DNA of 64,000 nt, from contig NC_091346.1 of assembly GCF_038502225.1 (NCBI RefSeq), forward strand, positions 11,272,420-11,336,419, given 5' to 3'. This stretch comes from Cherax quadricarinatus (Eukaryota > Arthropoda > Malacostraca > Decapoda > Parastacidae). The notes beneath the pieces were generated by a model that saw nothing but the letters and a program-made list of their open reading frames with translations, ran no database searches and was not told the DNA's origin. The translations under genes were made by a program, and so were the position numbers. Positions 10,384 to 21,663 of this stretch are shown piece by piece. Positions within the stretch are counted from its first letter, which is position 1, and each line of letters starts with the position of its first letter.

Positions 10384-13110
10384 TTAGACGACATAAATTG
10401 CGTCTTCCTCCAGGAGACGATTCCAGCCCTCTGTAGATTGCGCTGCTGTTTTCCTAGTGGGTCTTACTACAATTTCTTCTTGCATTACTCGGTCAGTGTC
10501 TTCAATATCACTCGTGTCACTTTCCCTTAGATTTCCATCTGCACTGGATTGAACACCATTTAATTCTAAGGGAATTAATTTATTAATGGAACGCAAACTT
10601 TCCTGACCACGACACAACACTTTGACGTTTCTAACAACACCTTGTGCATCTGGGTATAATGTAACTACCTTGCCCAGAGGCCACAATGTTCGATGTTGTT
10701 CAGTATCAATTAACACAATGCCACCTGGTTGAATGTTCTGTCGGTTTACTGCCTCTGGCGCACCATAAAAGTGTTCACGTAGTGTAAGAAGATATTCTTT
10801 AAGCCACACATCGGACCAATGAGTAATTACCTTATTTAACATCTTGAACTTATCACTCAACACGGTCACGTTATTGTAATCCTCATCACTTCCCTTGGGA
10901 TTATCTCTATAGATAGGTGCAGCTTCTAATCTTCGTCCGCATATTAGGTGAGAGGGAGTCAGGATCTCCGCGTCAGGAGTGTCGCTCATGTATGACAGAG
11001 GGCGATGGTTTACCCGATTCTCTGCCTCCACCAACACTGCACGGAATTCCTCCAAATTAATTCTCTTCCTGTGTAGCACCTTACGAAGACATCTTTTCAC
11101 TGTACCTATCATTCTTTCGTACAGTCCTCCCTGCCAAGGGGCTCTGGGAGTAATAAATTTCCAGACACACCCTCGCTGGGTCAACAAAGACTGTACATCA
11201 TCACTCTTATTTAATTCCATCAAGTGTTGACCACCCGCTGCAAAATTGGTGGCATTATCTGAGATCATCAATCTTGGACAGGATCTCCTAGCTGCAAATT
11301 TCTGGAACAGCTGTATGAACTGTTCTGCAGACAAGTCCTGAGCCACTTCTAGATGAACAGCCCTAGTAGCTGTACAAGTAAATAGACATACATACACCTT
11401 CAAGGGAACACCATCTGAAGTACCTTTTAAAATGATTGGCCCAGTATAGTCCACTCCGGTCAAATCAAATGGTTTTACCAACTGCACACGTTCCTTGGGC
11501 AATGGTGGAGGACCTGGGTACATGTAGGTTCTGGCATCCACCCGGCGACATATTACACACGACTTGATAACCCTTTTAACACTTTGCCGTCCTTGTGGAA
11601 TCCAGAAGGTTTCCCGAATACAGTTTAAGGTATCCTGTACCCCACCGTGCATCACGTTATTATGGGCATTAAAGACAATCAAGGGTGTCAGGTGATGAGT
11701 TTTGGGCAGCAAGATAGGGTGCTTAGCATATTCCCCCAATTCAGCATTTTGTAACCTGCCTCTGCACCTAATTACATCATCTAAATACAACACCAGCTTT
11801 TCTATTATTGAGCCTTTCACAATTTTTCCGTCCATCATTAATTTAATCTCATCCCTGTAGGTTTCTTCTTGTACCCTCTGTAGCCAGTATTTCAGGGGAT
11901 GGGGAAAATTATGTGAGATATTCATCTTACTTATAAATTTAAACACTAACCTTGTCACGCTAATCAGCTTGGGTAAGGAAGAATACCTATTAATGTCAAT
12001 GGCTAAGGAGGGACTACTGACTGGAGCGGTGCTCACCGTAATTTCGACAGGAGCAATATGTGCCTTTTGCACCGGCCAGTTAATTTTTTCCACCAGCCAA
12101 CTTGGCCCTTTAAACCACGATAAAGCACTCACAAATTTTTCATAAGTCAAGCCTCGAGACAAGAAGTCAGCCGGATTCTCGTCACCAGGAATGCGATTAA
12201 AGGTTAACATATGCTGACCCAAACTGTTATATTTCTCCTGCATTTGATTGATTTCAGCGACTCTGTTTTGTACATACACAATCTTACTGTTACCATTACG
12301 AATCCATTGTAAGGATACCTCGTTATCAGACCAAATTACGGTGTCGCTGATATTTATCTCTCGCAATTTATTTCTTATATAATTGGCTAAGTTGACACCT
12401 ACATAAATGGCCGTTAATTCCAACTGAGGTAAGGTACGTGATTTGATTGGAGCCACCTTAGCCTTAGACATAACAAGAGAAATGGCACTATTACATTGAA
12501 GGTAAGCGACTGTTCCATATGCTAATTTCGAAGCATCGCAAAAAATGTGGAGTACATTTTCTCCATCTTGACTGGCCACATTACGTGGGAACTCCAACAT
12601 TGGTAATTTTACATATTCACCTATTAGTTCTTCCCACCTTTCAACAAATTCCTCAGGTAGGGTTTCATCCCAAGCACACTTAAGCTTCCATGCTTCTTGT
12701 ATCAACAATTTTCCTCTTATGGTAAGTGGGGACACTAAGCCTAGTGGATCGAAGCATTTTGAAACTTCCGCAAGTAAGACTCTCTTGGTTAATTTATTGG
12801 TCATACTGTAGTTATTAGACTTTAACGATAACAAGTCTCTCTCTGTGTCCCAAGTCAGTCCCAGCACATTACTATATTTAGACACTTCAACTCCAGGGTT
12901 GTCTTTATTTATTTGAGCCCTTAAGCTGGACGAATTACTGTTCCATTCCCTCAGGGGCATATTTGCACCTTGCATTATTTCATTAGCCCCTTCATATATG
13001 CTCATTAGTTCCTCTTCAGTAGACGTCACCCCCAGGAAATTGTCCACATAAAATTGTTTACCCGTTACTCCACTCAGTGGACCACCCGTACGCTTAATTA
13101 AGGTGTGCAT
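10384..13110 (-). pseudogene. BEL1 pol, C-terminal part: RT end, RNase H, integrase, DUF5641
   Basis: A 908-codon open stretch. Near residue 20 is FYVDNFLG, carrying the YVDN form of the RT catalytic box used by BEL/Pao. HIFCDASKLAYG, LPQLELTAIY and VIWSDNEVSLQW give the RNase H acidic residues around 190-270. A zinc-binding H2C2 region (HNNVMHGGVQ to CVICRR) lies near 480-520. The integrase core shows DYTGP, ISDNATNF and GGLYERMIGTVKR (D, D, E), about 545-660. The DUF5641-like end includes GGIVLIDTEQHRTLWPLGKV. It is joined to the upstream RT part by a frameshift near 13100-13110. It ends at 10384, 24 bp from the 3' LTR. This part is open by itself but cannot be translated in frame with Gag. 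Confidence 0.93.
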
Positions 13111-13860
13111 TTATCGTTGCCTGGAGTAGGAACGGACTGGAGGTAGCACCAAACAATACACTCCTGAAGCGAAAAGTCTTCAGGGGACTAAGTGGGTCAT
13201 TAGGATTCTCGGGCCATAAGAACCTAGTGCAATCCCGGTCAGCCTCCTGCAGACCCACTCTCAGGAAAGCTTTACTTATGTCTGCCGTAAAGGCATAATT
13301 CTTAACCCTGAAGTTTAATAATATGTCTCCCAGTTTTTCCGTCAACGACGGACCTGTCATCAAACAGTCATTCAAACTAGGTACATTTTTGTTACTCCTG
13401 GCACTATAATTAAACACAATCCTCAGAAGAGTGGTCTTAGAATCCTTCTTCACTCCGTGATGTGGCAAATAGTGACCATAAATCTGGGCTTGCTCAGGAG
13501 GTACCTCCTCTATGAATTTATTATTTAACTGCTCATTTAATTATATCATCGTAAGCAGTCAACAGTTCTGGTGTCTTGCTCAGTTCGTGGAGCTGAGCCT
13601 TTAATTGTCCATACGCCATCCGGTAATTAGTTGGTAGGTCTGGATGGTTCAGCTTCCACGGAAGTCTCACCCAGTATTGTCCAGATTCAAATTTACCATC
13701 CTTCTGGTATTGTTCTTGAGTAAAGGAATCATCTGGACTTTCTTCATTTACATTGATCCCTATGCTGTCCAATTCCCATAATTTATACACAGGTTCAACT
13801 TCATCCTCTATTGAAGTATATTTATACTGGGGTGATATTTCATGAGTAAGACACACCGTA
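13094..13860 (-). pseudogene. BEL1 pol, N-terminal RT part, frameshifted
   Basis: Two open pieces. 13856-13533 carries PVYKLWELDSIGI and GQYWVRLPWKLNHPDLP, the linker between protease and RT in BEL/Pao. 13468-13094 carries RIVFNYSARS, TADISKAFLRVGL and FGATSSPFLLQAT, the RT fingers and palm. One inserted base near 13535 shifts the frame between the pieces, and another indel near 13100 shifts it before the YVDN box. Confidence 0.88.
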
Positions 13861-13883
13861 ACTGTATTTATGGCTTCCTCCAG

Positions 13884-14990
13884 TCATTCATTATCAGTAC
13901 GAGGAAGCCTGCCATACATCACGTGACCTCCTGCGGTCCTTAGAAGGGTGACTCTGCATTTCTTCGTCATACCCTTTACAAAGGTGGCATAATGGTCACT
14001 ACCTATCAAAATATCTATTGGCCCCACAGAATCATTATTTACACCAGAAGGTGCCAAATTTACCTTACTTGAAAGCCTTTCAGTAGCGTTACCAAGCCCT
14101 ATTGTAGATATTTTCTCTGGGAGCCTATCCACAATTACGGCATTAATACGTTTTCTCTCATTGCCTAGCCTGACAGTTACATAAACAGTGTCGTATGACT
14201 GGGCCTTCTTTTTCGAGAGAAAGCCAGATAACTTGAGTATAGCAGGATCTCCCATTTGTACCTTTATCCCATTAAGGCAATTACGTTTTATGAAGGTACA
14301 TTGTGATCCCTGATCCAGTAATGCTGTTACAGTTTTGAATTTACACCGTTTATCATTAATCACCACATCCAACACAGGTAAAGCTACCTCAGCTAGGCCA
14401 TCATTACCGACATTAGCTGCAATCTTTACGTTGGCTACTGTTGTGTCCGGGTTATTATCACTATCAGTACTATTGTTACCATTATTACGATTAGATCCGC
14501 CCTTACACATAGCTATGTGGAGTCTTCCCTTGTTACACTGATAACAATAGTGCAAGTTAGCACGGCAATCCCTTACATTATGATTTCCTAGACACCTGAT
14601 ACATCTAACAAGCTCTTCCAATCTTTCCACTTTAACATCCCATGAATTATAGGCATTACAGTTCTTAGAGAAATGAGTACCGTTGCAGAAGATACAATCT
14701 CTCCTTTCTTTGCCTGACCTCTTATCAACTGGGCTACCCTTATTGTGGTACTTCCTCCTCTTGCTTTGATGTGGAGAGCCACTATTACTGCCCCTTGTCA
14801 CTTGATATGTGCCTACGTAACCCCGTTTAGTAGGTGACTTATGATTATTGATATTGGGATAAAGTTTCCTTTTGTGGAACTTGACAGGTGCACTGGGGTC
14901 TGTAGACGTGGTATTCCTAGAGGTAATGGGTTGGCTGGTCTGCAGTTGGACAATTAGCTCCTGCAGGCCCACTCCTATTTCTTCTAACCC
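13884..14990 (-). pseudogene. BEL1 zinc knuckles and aspartic protease
   Basis: Begins in frame a little upstream of 14972. It has CCHC-like knuckles (CIFCNGTHFSKNC, CIRCLGNHNVRDC, CYQCNKGRLHIAMC) at roughly residues 95-155, then a DUF1758-type protease with LLDQGSQCTFI; the usual D-S/T-G triad reads D-Q-G here. A TGA at 13884-13886 stops the frame, and the same frame is open again immediately downstream, so this is a single nonsense change. Confidence 0.88.
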
Positions 14991-15819
14991 GAAGTAACCC
15001 TTGTGATATCTTGTGGTTCAATTTATTCTGAATCAAGGCACTCAACAACCACTCTGCTCCCTCCAGATCATATTTATTACTCAAGGTCTTAAGAGTGCTT
15101 TCTAGTTTGATCCTAAATTGCTGTGAGCTGTTGCGGTTGTGATCTGGAGCCTTCAAACTAGCCAAATTAGCTACTAGATCCAGCCTACTTTGCTCCAAGT
15201 TACCGTAAGTGACCTCCAACAAGTCAACTGCCTCACTATGGGAGTCATCTACATTTGGGAATGCTTGTATGAGAACATGCGCATCTCCCCTTACTTGTCC
15301 CTTTAAATAGCATAATTTGGTAACACTTGCAAGATCACTCCTATCATGTACGACTGCTTTAAAGATAGACCAAAACTCCTCCCAGTTTTCTCCCGGATTA
15401 AACACAGGCATGCATAATTCTGGGAGTTTTGGTAGACACCTCTGATTTTCCTTACTAGGTTGACCAACAACATTGTCTACACCCTTTACCTTCTCTAAAG
15501 CCTTAGTTTTGCAGGACACAATGTTGTCTTCCACTTCATAATATTGATCCAGCAGCCGCTCCCTTTCAGCATCATCTGCACAATTCACCAGAAGATCGCT
15601 CTCACAGTCCTTATACCACAATTTATATGACTCATATCTACTTTCTAAGGCATCTAGGTGTAGCTTTAATTCATTAGGGTTTACCGTTTCTTGTCTCATT
15701 AACTCCATACACTTGTTGTATGATTTAGTAACATGACCCTTCCGAGCTTGTAGTGACGCTTTCTTTGCTTTGGCATCCATGTACTTGCCAGCCGCACTAA
15801 CTTCCTCGGACCCAGCCAT
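14990..15819 (-). pseudogene. BEL1 Gag (DUF1759-like)
   Basis: Starts at the ATG complementary to 15817-15819 (MAGSEEVSAAGKY); the frame is open a little upstream without another ATG. Charged helical N-terminus, then LPKLPELCMPVFNPGENWEEFW and KLCYLKGQVRGDAHVLIQAF, the conserved block of BEL/Pao Gag. A frameshift near 14985-15000 separates it from the zinc-knuckle region. Confidence 0.88.
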
Positions 15820-15843
15820 GGTTAGGGAATTAATAATCACCAA

Positions 15844-16032
15844 TTATACGACTTAAGTAGACACTTTGTGTGAGTAATTCTTGCACTTGCATAAATCCTA
15901 GCCACCCATGTGCTAGTAATTAATTGGGCTAATTATCATCCACCACACGACCGATTAAATTTGTGTACCCTATACCCACTTTCTTCAATCAGTCACTGAT
16001 TGCATCCGGTTCAGGAAGGACCAGCGGGCAGA
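15844..16032 (-). other. BEL1 5' leader
   Basis: Untranslated region between the 5' LTR and Gag. On the minus strand TGGTCCTTCCTGAACC begins near 16023 and is a candidate tRNA primer-binding site because it starts with TGG; the tRNA is not identified. Confidence 0.5.
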
Positions 16033-17355
16033 TGTGGAAAATTTTATAGGGGTGATTACCTTTATGTACCTCAACATTATATACATACAAGTAATCTCAT
16101 TGGGAGACAACCCTATATTGTTTACCGTAGTCACCCCGTGTAGATATGTGAGAAAACTTCACCACCTCTGGTCGCTGGAGGTGGGCATTCGACCTCACAA
16201 TAAGTAAGTAAGTAAGTAAGTAAATTTATTCAGGTATACACAATACAGTTACAGAAAATTATCATACATAGCAGCATATGTGTAGAGAACCTAGGATAAC
16301 CCAAAAAAAGTCAGACAGAGTGACTTATTTCCATATCTATCCAAGACCAGTATAGGTTGGATAACACCCACAATTACGGCGCTACTAATTAATTGTGGAC
16401 TGTATAGATTATATTAGTGTAACTGAATGAAGGGGGGGGGGTAGGTTACACATGGATATATCCATCAAAGAAAAACATTTGTATATAATCCTACCACTTA
16501 CCAGATATTCTCTGGGGGTCACTTGATGTAGCTGGATCACCCATAACCTATCCAATTACAACATACCTAACTGGCCAGTATCAGTCTGATGTAACTAGAA
16601 GGGTTACTTAACTGTGGGTGACTGATACTCCTTATTTCCTCCATTCACCATCTCATTTCGATGTCCTGCTACACCGACACGGTTCTCATTCCAGCAGGAC
16701 GAGGTATCCGTTGGTTTGTCCCGGTTTAGAAGTCGTGACTCAATGAACTTCACTTTCCTCGTGACGGGAACAACGTGGTCTAGCGTGTTTACTCGAAGCA
16801 AGGTGACTTATTTCACTTCACGCATTCTCTTAACTTAGGGTTATTATCATTAATTACATTACAATTCACAAGACGATTTAATGTCTCATAATTATTATAC
16901 ACATTAGAGATCACTCCATTAAGATCTGAGACTGATGAGTGATGATTAAACCAAGGGTAATTTTCCCCGGGACACAGTCCATGGCGACGCGCCAGTCACC
17001 CGGTCCTACCCTTATTCACTCATTTTACCACTCTATTACGGTGGTCCCATAAATCACGTTCCCTCACTCTCCACCAGGAACAGTTACGACACTTCCTATT
17101 ATGAAATGAGGCCTATATTAATCCTTAGGCCGCCGTGAACGCCAATTTCCTGGTTCCATGCTTTCCCAGCCTCCTCACTACATTCAAAACACTCTCGCCA
17201 CCTCGTGCCCCAGTTCGACCTACACCCCCGCACATCTGCGCAGGAGCAGTGGGAACCCAGTTGGTTCCATTCAAAATACAAATACATTTTGACCCAAATC
17301 AACACATTAAACACTTATTAGGCACTATAGCTTCGGAAATTAAATAATTTCCACA
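16033..17355 (-). repeat. BEL1 5' LTR
   Basis: 1323 bp; equals the 3' LTR plus a 127-132 bp SINE insertion near 16201-16332. It also differs by a longer G run near 16432 and by scattered substitutions. The promoter is expected within it, since LTRs drive transcription of such elements; no TATA box was pinned down. Confidence 0.92.
16201..16332 (-). mobile_element. SINE copy 3 inside the BEL1 5' LTR
   Basis: Begins with (TAAG)n on the plus strand, contains TTTATTCAGGTATACAC, and ends GGATAACCCAAAAAAAGTC ... GACTTATTTCC, the reverse complement of the SINE 3' core. The equivalent position in the 3' LTR (about 9341-9350, CACAATCTTATCCATATC) is empty, which proves the insertion is younger than BEL1 integration. 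Confidence 0.88.
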
Positions 17356-17360
17356 TAATC

Positions 17361-17607
17361 TATACAGTTTACAATTAATTAGTAGCACCGTACTTGTGGG
17401 TGCTACCCATGATACTGGTCTCAGATAGATATGGGTAAGCTTGTGAGGTCGAAGGAACCACCTGCAGTGACCAGGGGTGGCTAAGTTTTCTCACATGTCT
17501 ATACCGGGTGACTACGGTAAACAATATGGTTGCTGTCTCCCAATGAGATTACTTGTATGCATGTAATGTTGAGGTACATACAGGTAACCCCTATAAAATT
17601 TTCCATA
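17361..17607 (+). repeat. Older solo LTR, right part
   Basis: Continues 8196-9164 after the BEL1 insertion. It ends AAAATTTTCCATA, the last bases differing by one from the CCACA end, and is followed by the GTACC duplication at 17608-17612. Confidence 0.85.
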
Positions 17608-17750
17608 GTACCCATTTTACTGATGGGTAAATATAGACTACTGGTGTAAAGAAACACACCCAATGTTTCTACCCTGGCTGGAAATCGAACGTAGACACTC
17701 GCCGTGGGAAGTGAGAGCCTTAGCGATCAGACCCGCTATTCAAATGCTCT
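17608..17750 (-). mobile_element. SINE copy 2, right half (tRNA-like end)
   Basis: Reverse complement of the SINE head. It holds AATGTTTCTACCCTGGCTGG, ATCGAACG and GTGAGAGCCTTAGCGATCAG, a diverged box B and box A. It is collinear with 8107-8195 once the LTR and BEL1 are removed. Confidence 0.75.
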
Positions 17751-18286
17751 GTGTTTCCCCAAATACCGCTGGTCAAGTCCAGCTATATAAAAATAACCAG
17801 TTTCCCTTGATCCCTTCACTAAATATTACCCTGCTCACACTCCAACAGCTCGTCAGGTCCCAAATACCATTCGTCTCCATTCACTCATATCTAACATACT
17901 CACGAACGCTTGCTGGAAGTCCAAGCCCCTCGCCCGCAAAACCTCCTTTACTCCCTCCAATCTTCTCGAGGACGGCCCCTACCTCGCCTTCCTTCCCCGA
18001 CAGATTTATGTGCTATCCATGTCATTCTACTTTGATCCTAATTTCCACACACTGAATTTTCTGCATAATATTTACACCACACATTGCCCTTAGACAGGCC
18101 ATCTCCACTGCCTACAACCACCTCCTCGCTGCAGCATTCACAACCCAAGCTTCACACCCATATAAGAGTGTTGGTACTACTATACTTTCATACATTCCCT
18201 TCTTTGCTTCCATAGATAACATTTTTTGTCTCCACATATACCTCAACGCACCACTCGTCTTTTTTCCTTCATCAGTTCTATGATTA
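17751..18286 (-). pseudogene. LINE C, C-terminus and 3' UTR
   Basis: On the minus strand it reads GKKTSGALRYMWRQKMLSME and IVVPTLLYGCEAW, the thumb region after the RT palm, followed by a broken C-terminus and 3' UTR. It is the continuation of the RT at 22172-23314 after LINE D is removed. Both sides share the 7-bp duplication ATGATTA (18280-18286, 22172-22178). Clade is RTE-like by motif style, which is tentative. Confidence 0.8.
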
Positions 18287-18360
18287 CTGACAAGGACAGT
18301 AATAGGTTTAATGGAATAACAGAAAGGAGCAGGAAGGGTAAAGAGAGAGGAGGGTCTTTA

Positions 18361-19218
18361 AATATATATAACACAAATAGTCGCAGCGCTAGGAATAAGA
18401 TGGACGAGTTGAGACTAGTTGCTAGTGCAGGTAACATTGATGTATTTGCCATAACTGAGACGTGGTTTAATTCAAAACGTCGGGACATGCCTGCAGAATG
18501 TCACATTCAGGGTTTTAAAGTGTTCCAAGTAGCTAGAAGTGTCGGGAAGGGAGGTGGGGTGGCATTGTATGTCCGAGATCGCTTGAACTGTTGCATAAAA
18601 ACGGGTATTAAGTCTGAAGTAACACATACAGAGTCTGTTTGGATAGAATTTTCAGAGGGGCATGAAAAATTAATTTTAGGTGTGATATACCATCCCCCAA
18701 ACTTAGATAGGGACCAGGGGAGACTACTATGGGAGGAAATTGTTAAGGCCACAAGGCACGATAATGTAGTAATTCTAGGAGACTTTAACTTTAGTCATAT
18801 TGATTGGAATTTCTTGACTGGGAATTTAGAATCATACCACTTCTTAGAAGTAGTTCAGGATTGTTTTTTGAAGTAGTTTGTGACAGAACCTACAAGGGGT
18901 AATAACCTGCTTGACTTAGTTCTGGCAAACACTGAATCCCTTGTTAATAATTTAGAAGTTTCAAAGGAACTGGGTGCTAGCGACCACAAATCAATTACAT
19001 TTAGCATTGAATGGAAGTATGATAGTAGGGATAACTCAGTAACAGTCCCAGATTTTCGCTTAGCAGATTACGATGGGCTTAGAGAACAATTATCATCTGT
19101 TGACTGGGGTAACGAAGAGAGCTGTCAATATGACAGTTTTCTGAACACTATACATGAGGCTCAAAGAACGTTTATCCCATATAAAGAAATTAGATCAAAT
19201 AGAAATGACCCAAAATGA
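18361..19218 (+). pseudogene. LINE D endonuclease domain
   Basis: Shows NIDVFAITETW (catalytic E), GKGGGVALYVRD, LILGVIYHPPN, VVILGDFNFSHIDW (D and N), then after a TAG at 18874-18876 LLDLVLANTE and LGASDHKSI (the SDH end motif). The endonuclease nicks target DNA for target-primed reverse transcription. A second stop (TGA) ends the piece at 19216-19218. Confidence 0.88.
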
Positions 19219-20776
19219 ATGAATAATAGGCTGAAATATCTACTAGGGCATAAGAAAGGAATTTATAGGCGTATCAAAAGAGGTGAGGGTCATCTTATGT
19301 ATCAGTATATTGACATTAAGAGGGACATTAAAAAGGGGATAAGAAAAGCTAAAAGGGACTATGAAATTAAAGTTGATAGGGATTCTAAAACTAACCCAAA
19401 AAGTTTTTTCCAGGTATATAGAACATAAGTCAGAGATAAGATAGGTCCCCTTAAAAATAACTATGGGCATCTTACTGACAAAGAGAATGAAATGTGCTCG
19501 ATTTTAAATAATTATTTTCTCTCGGTTTTTACACAGGAAGGCACTAACAACATTCCAGTAATTAATTTTTATAGTGGGCTAGAAGAAGATAAATTATGTA
19601 ACATCACAGTCACTAGTGAAATGGTTGTGAAGCAGATAGACAGACAAAAGCAAAATAAGTCACCGGGTCCTGATTAGGTTTTTTCAAGGGTTCTTAAGGA
19701 ATGCAAAATGGAACTCTGTGAACCATTAACTAATATTTTTAATTTATCTCTTCAAACAGGTGTAGTGTCTGATATGTGGAAGATGGCTAATGTAATTTCT
19801 ATTTTTAAAACAGGGGACAAGTCGTTACCGTCAAATTACCGCCCAATAAGCCTGACCTCAATTGTAGGCAAACTACTAGAGTCAATTATAGCTGAGATTA
19901 TAAGAAGCCATCTCGATAAGCATAGCTTGATTAATGATACTCAGCATGGATTCACAAGAGGCCGGTCTTGTCTTACTAATTTATTAACTTTCTTCAGTAA
20001 AGCTTTTGACGCTGTTGACCACGATAAAGAATCTGATATTATTTACTTAGATTTTAGTAAGGCTTTTGATAGAGTTCCGCACCAAAGACTGTTAAAGAAA
20101 GTGGCAGCTCATGGCATTGGGGGAAAAGTGCTCTCGTGGATCGAGTCATGGCTCACAGACAGGAAGCAGAGAGTGTCCATAAATGGGGTTAAATCCGAGT
20201 GGGGATCTGTAATAAGTGGCGTTCCACAGGGATCAGTCTTGGGCCCGTTGTTGTTTATAATAAATATCAATGATCTTGATGAGGGAATTACTAGTGATAT
20301 GAGCAAATTCGCCGATGACACAAAGATAGGTAGGATTTTTTATTCAAACGTAGATGTTAGGGAACTTCAGAAAGATTTAGACACTCTATTCTTGGTCAGA
20401 AAAGTGGCAGATGCAGTTCAATGTAGATAATTGCAAGGTTCTGAAGCTCGGGAGTGTCCATAACCCTAGCACTTATAAGTTAAATGATGTAGAACTTAGC
20501 CATACAGATTGCGAAAAGGACTTGGGGGTTATGGTGAGCAGCAACCTTAAACCAAGACAGCAATGCCTAAGTGTACGTAATAAGGCAAATAGATTACTGG
20601 GATTTATATCAAGAAGTGTAAGCAACAGAAGTCCAGAGGTCATATTGCAGCTTTATACATCATTAGTAAGGCCTCACCTAGATTATGCAGCTCAATTCTC
20701 GTCTCCATATTACAGAATGGACATAAATTCGTTAGAAAACATTCAGAGTAGGATGACTAAATTAATGATAAATTAG
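19219..20776 (+). pseudogene. LINE D linker and reverse transcriptase
   Basis: The linker (19219-19428) ends at a TAA. QNKSPGPD ends at a TAG near 19675. The RT block 19708-20430 has [48 protein letters not shown] (first catalytic D), [14 protein letters not shown] and SKFADDTKI (FADD catalytic box). A frameshift near 20395-20411 leads to the KEDLGVM-like and HLDYAAQF thumb motifs, cut at 20766 by the hammerhead-like repeat. Confidence 0.9.
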
Positions 20777-20796
20777 ACACATGTGCAACTCTTGGG

Positions 20797-20852
20797 TATC
20801 TTTATTGAGGAAACGTTTCGCCACACAGTGGCTTCATCAGTCCATACGTAGG
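20797..20852 (-). ncRNA. Hammerhead-ribozyme-like core, copy 1
   Basis: Read on the minus strand: CTGATGA, an extra A, a 5-bp stem II (GCCAC / GTGGC) with a 3-nt loop, GAAAC, a palindromic GTTTC step, then a sequence that pairs with the bases before CTGATGA (TATGGA with TCAATA, one mismatch). This is the order of a type I hammerhead with a very short stem III. Self-cleavage is not shown. Confidence 0.5.
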
Positions 20853-21169
20853 AGAAACTTGAAGAACAGGAGGAGAATGAGGTAATCAGTCCCTCAACCT
20901 TGAGTCGATGTCTTCAGTCCATCAATCTTGAATAGAATACGGCATATCAGCGGAGAAACAGCTTATAAACCGTATGGCAGGAGAGGTGCAGCAGTCATAG
21001 GTAGTGTCACATTTGTTCAAAGTGGAAGTAGGTCGTGCCCAAGAATTAGGCAAGCGAAGAATTCCTAAGTATTAAGATCCCAAGAAGTTGCAGTGTCTGA
21101 CAGATTTGTAGATGAATGGTTCAGAGAACCGACATGTTGATAAATTAGACACATGTGCAACTCTTGGGT

Positions 21170-21224
21170 ATCTTTATTGAGGAAACGTTTCGCCACACAG
21201 TGGCTTCATCAGTCCATACGTAGG
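21170..21224 (-). ncRNA. Hammerhead-ribozyme-like core, copy 2
   Basis: Same sequence as copy 1, in the truncated second minus-strand unit. Confidence 0.5.
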
Positions 21225-21546
21225 AGAAACTTGAAGAACAGGAGGAGAATGAGGTAATCAGTCCCTCAACCCTCTGAACCATTCATCTACAAATCTGTCA
21301 GACACTGCAACTTCTTGGGATCTTAATACTTAGGAATTCTTCGCTTACCTAATTTTTGGGCACGACCTACTTCCACTTTGAACAAATGTGACACGACCTA
21401 TGACTGCTGCACCTCTCCTGCCATACGGTTTATAAGCTGTTTCTCCGCTGATATGCCGTATTCTATTCAATACTGATGGACTGAACACATCGACTCAAGG
21501 TTGAGGGACTGATTACCTCATTCTCCTCCTGTTCTTCAAGTTTCTC

Positions 21547-21600
21547 CTACGTATGGACTGATGAAGCCACTGTGTGGCGAAACGTTTCTCAATAAAGATA
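21547..21600 (+). ncRNA. Hammerhead-ribozyme-like core, copy 3
   Basis: Plus-strand version in the inverted unit: TATGGA, CTGATGA, stem II, GAAAC, then TCAATAAAG. Confidence 0.5.
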
Positions 21601-21663
21601 CCCAAGAGTTGCACATGTGTCTAATTTATCAACATGTCGGTTCTCTGAACCATTCATCTACAA

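Larger units (their letters stand above)
9165..17355 (-). mobile_element. BEL1: complete BEL/Pao LTR retrotransposon
   Basis: A full element read on the minus strand: 5' LTR 17355-16033, leader, Gag, zinc knuckles and protease, RT, RNase H, integrase and the DUF5641-type end, 3' LTR 10360-9165. The LTRs start TGTGGAAA and end TTTCCACA. A 5-bp target duplication, TAATC, flanks it (9160-9164 and 17356-17360). The coding region has at least three frameshifts and one in-frame stop, so this copy is inactive. Gene order (RT before integrase, RT with a YVDN box, DUF1759/DUF1758/DUF5641 style regions) is diagnostic for BEL/Pao. A TGG-led candidate primer-binding site lies on the minus strand about 10 nt after the 5' LTR. 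I see no classic purine tract before the 3' LTR. Confidence 0.95.
20767..21663. mobile_element. Composite hammerhead-bearing repeat element with 14-bp target duplication
   Basis: The 14-bp sequence ATGACTAAATTAAT occurs at 20753-20766 and 21664-21677, enclosing 897 bp foreign to LINE D. Inside: a complete 372-bp unit on the minus strand (20767-21138), the start of a second minus-strand unit (21139-21270), and an inverted, plus-strand unit (21271-21663). Each contains one hammerhead-like core. Tandem plus inverted partial copies and variable duplications are the usual layout of Penelope-like insertions, but no reverse transcriptase or GIY-YIG ORF is present, so these would be non-autonomous. 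Confidence 0.75.
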
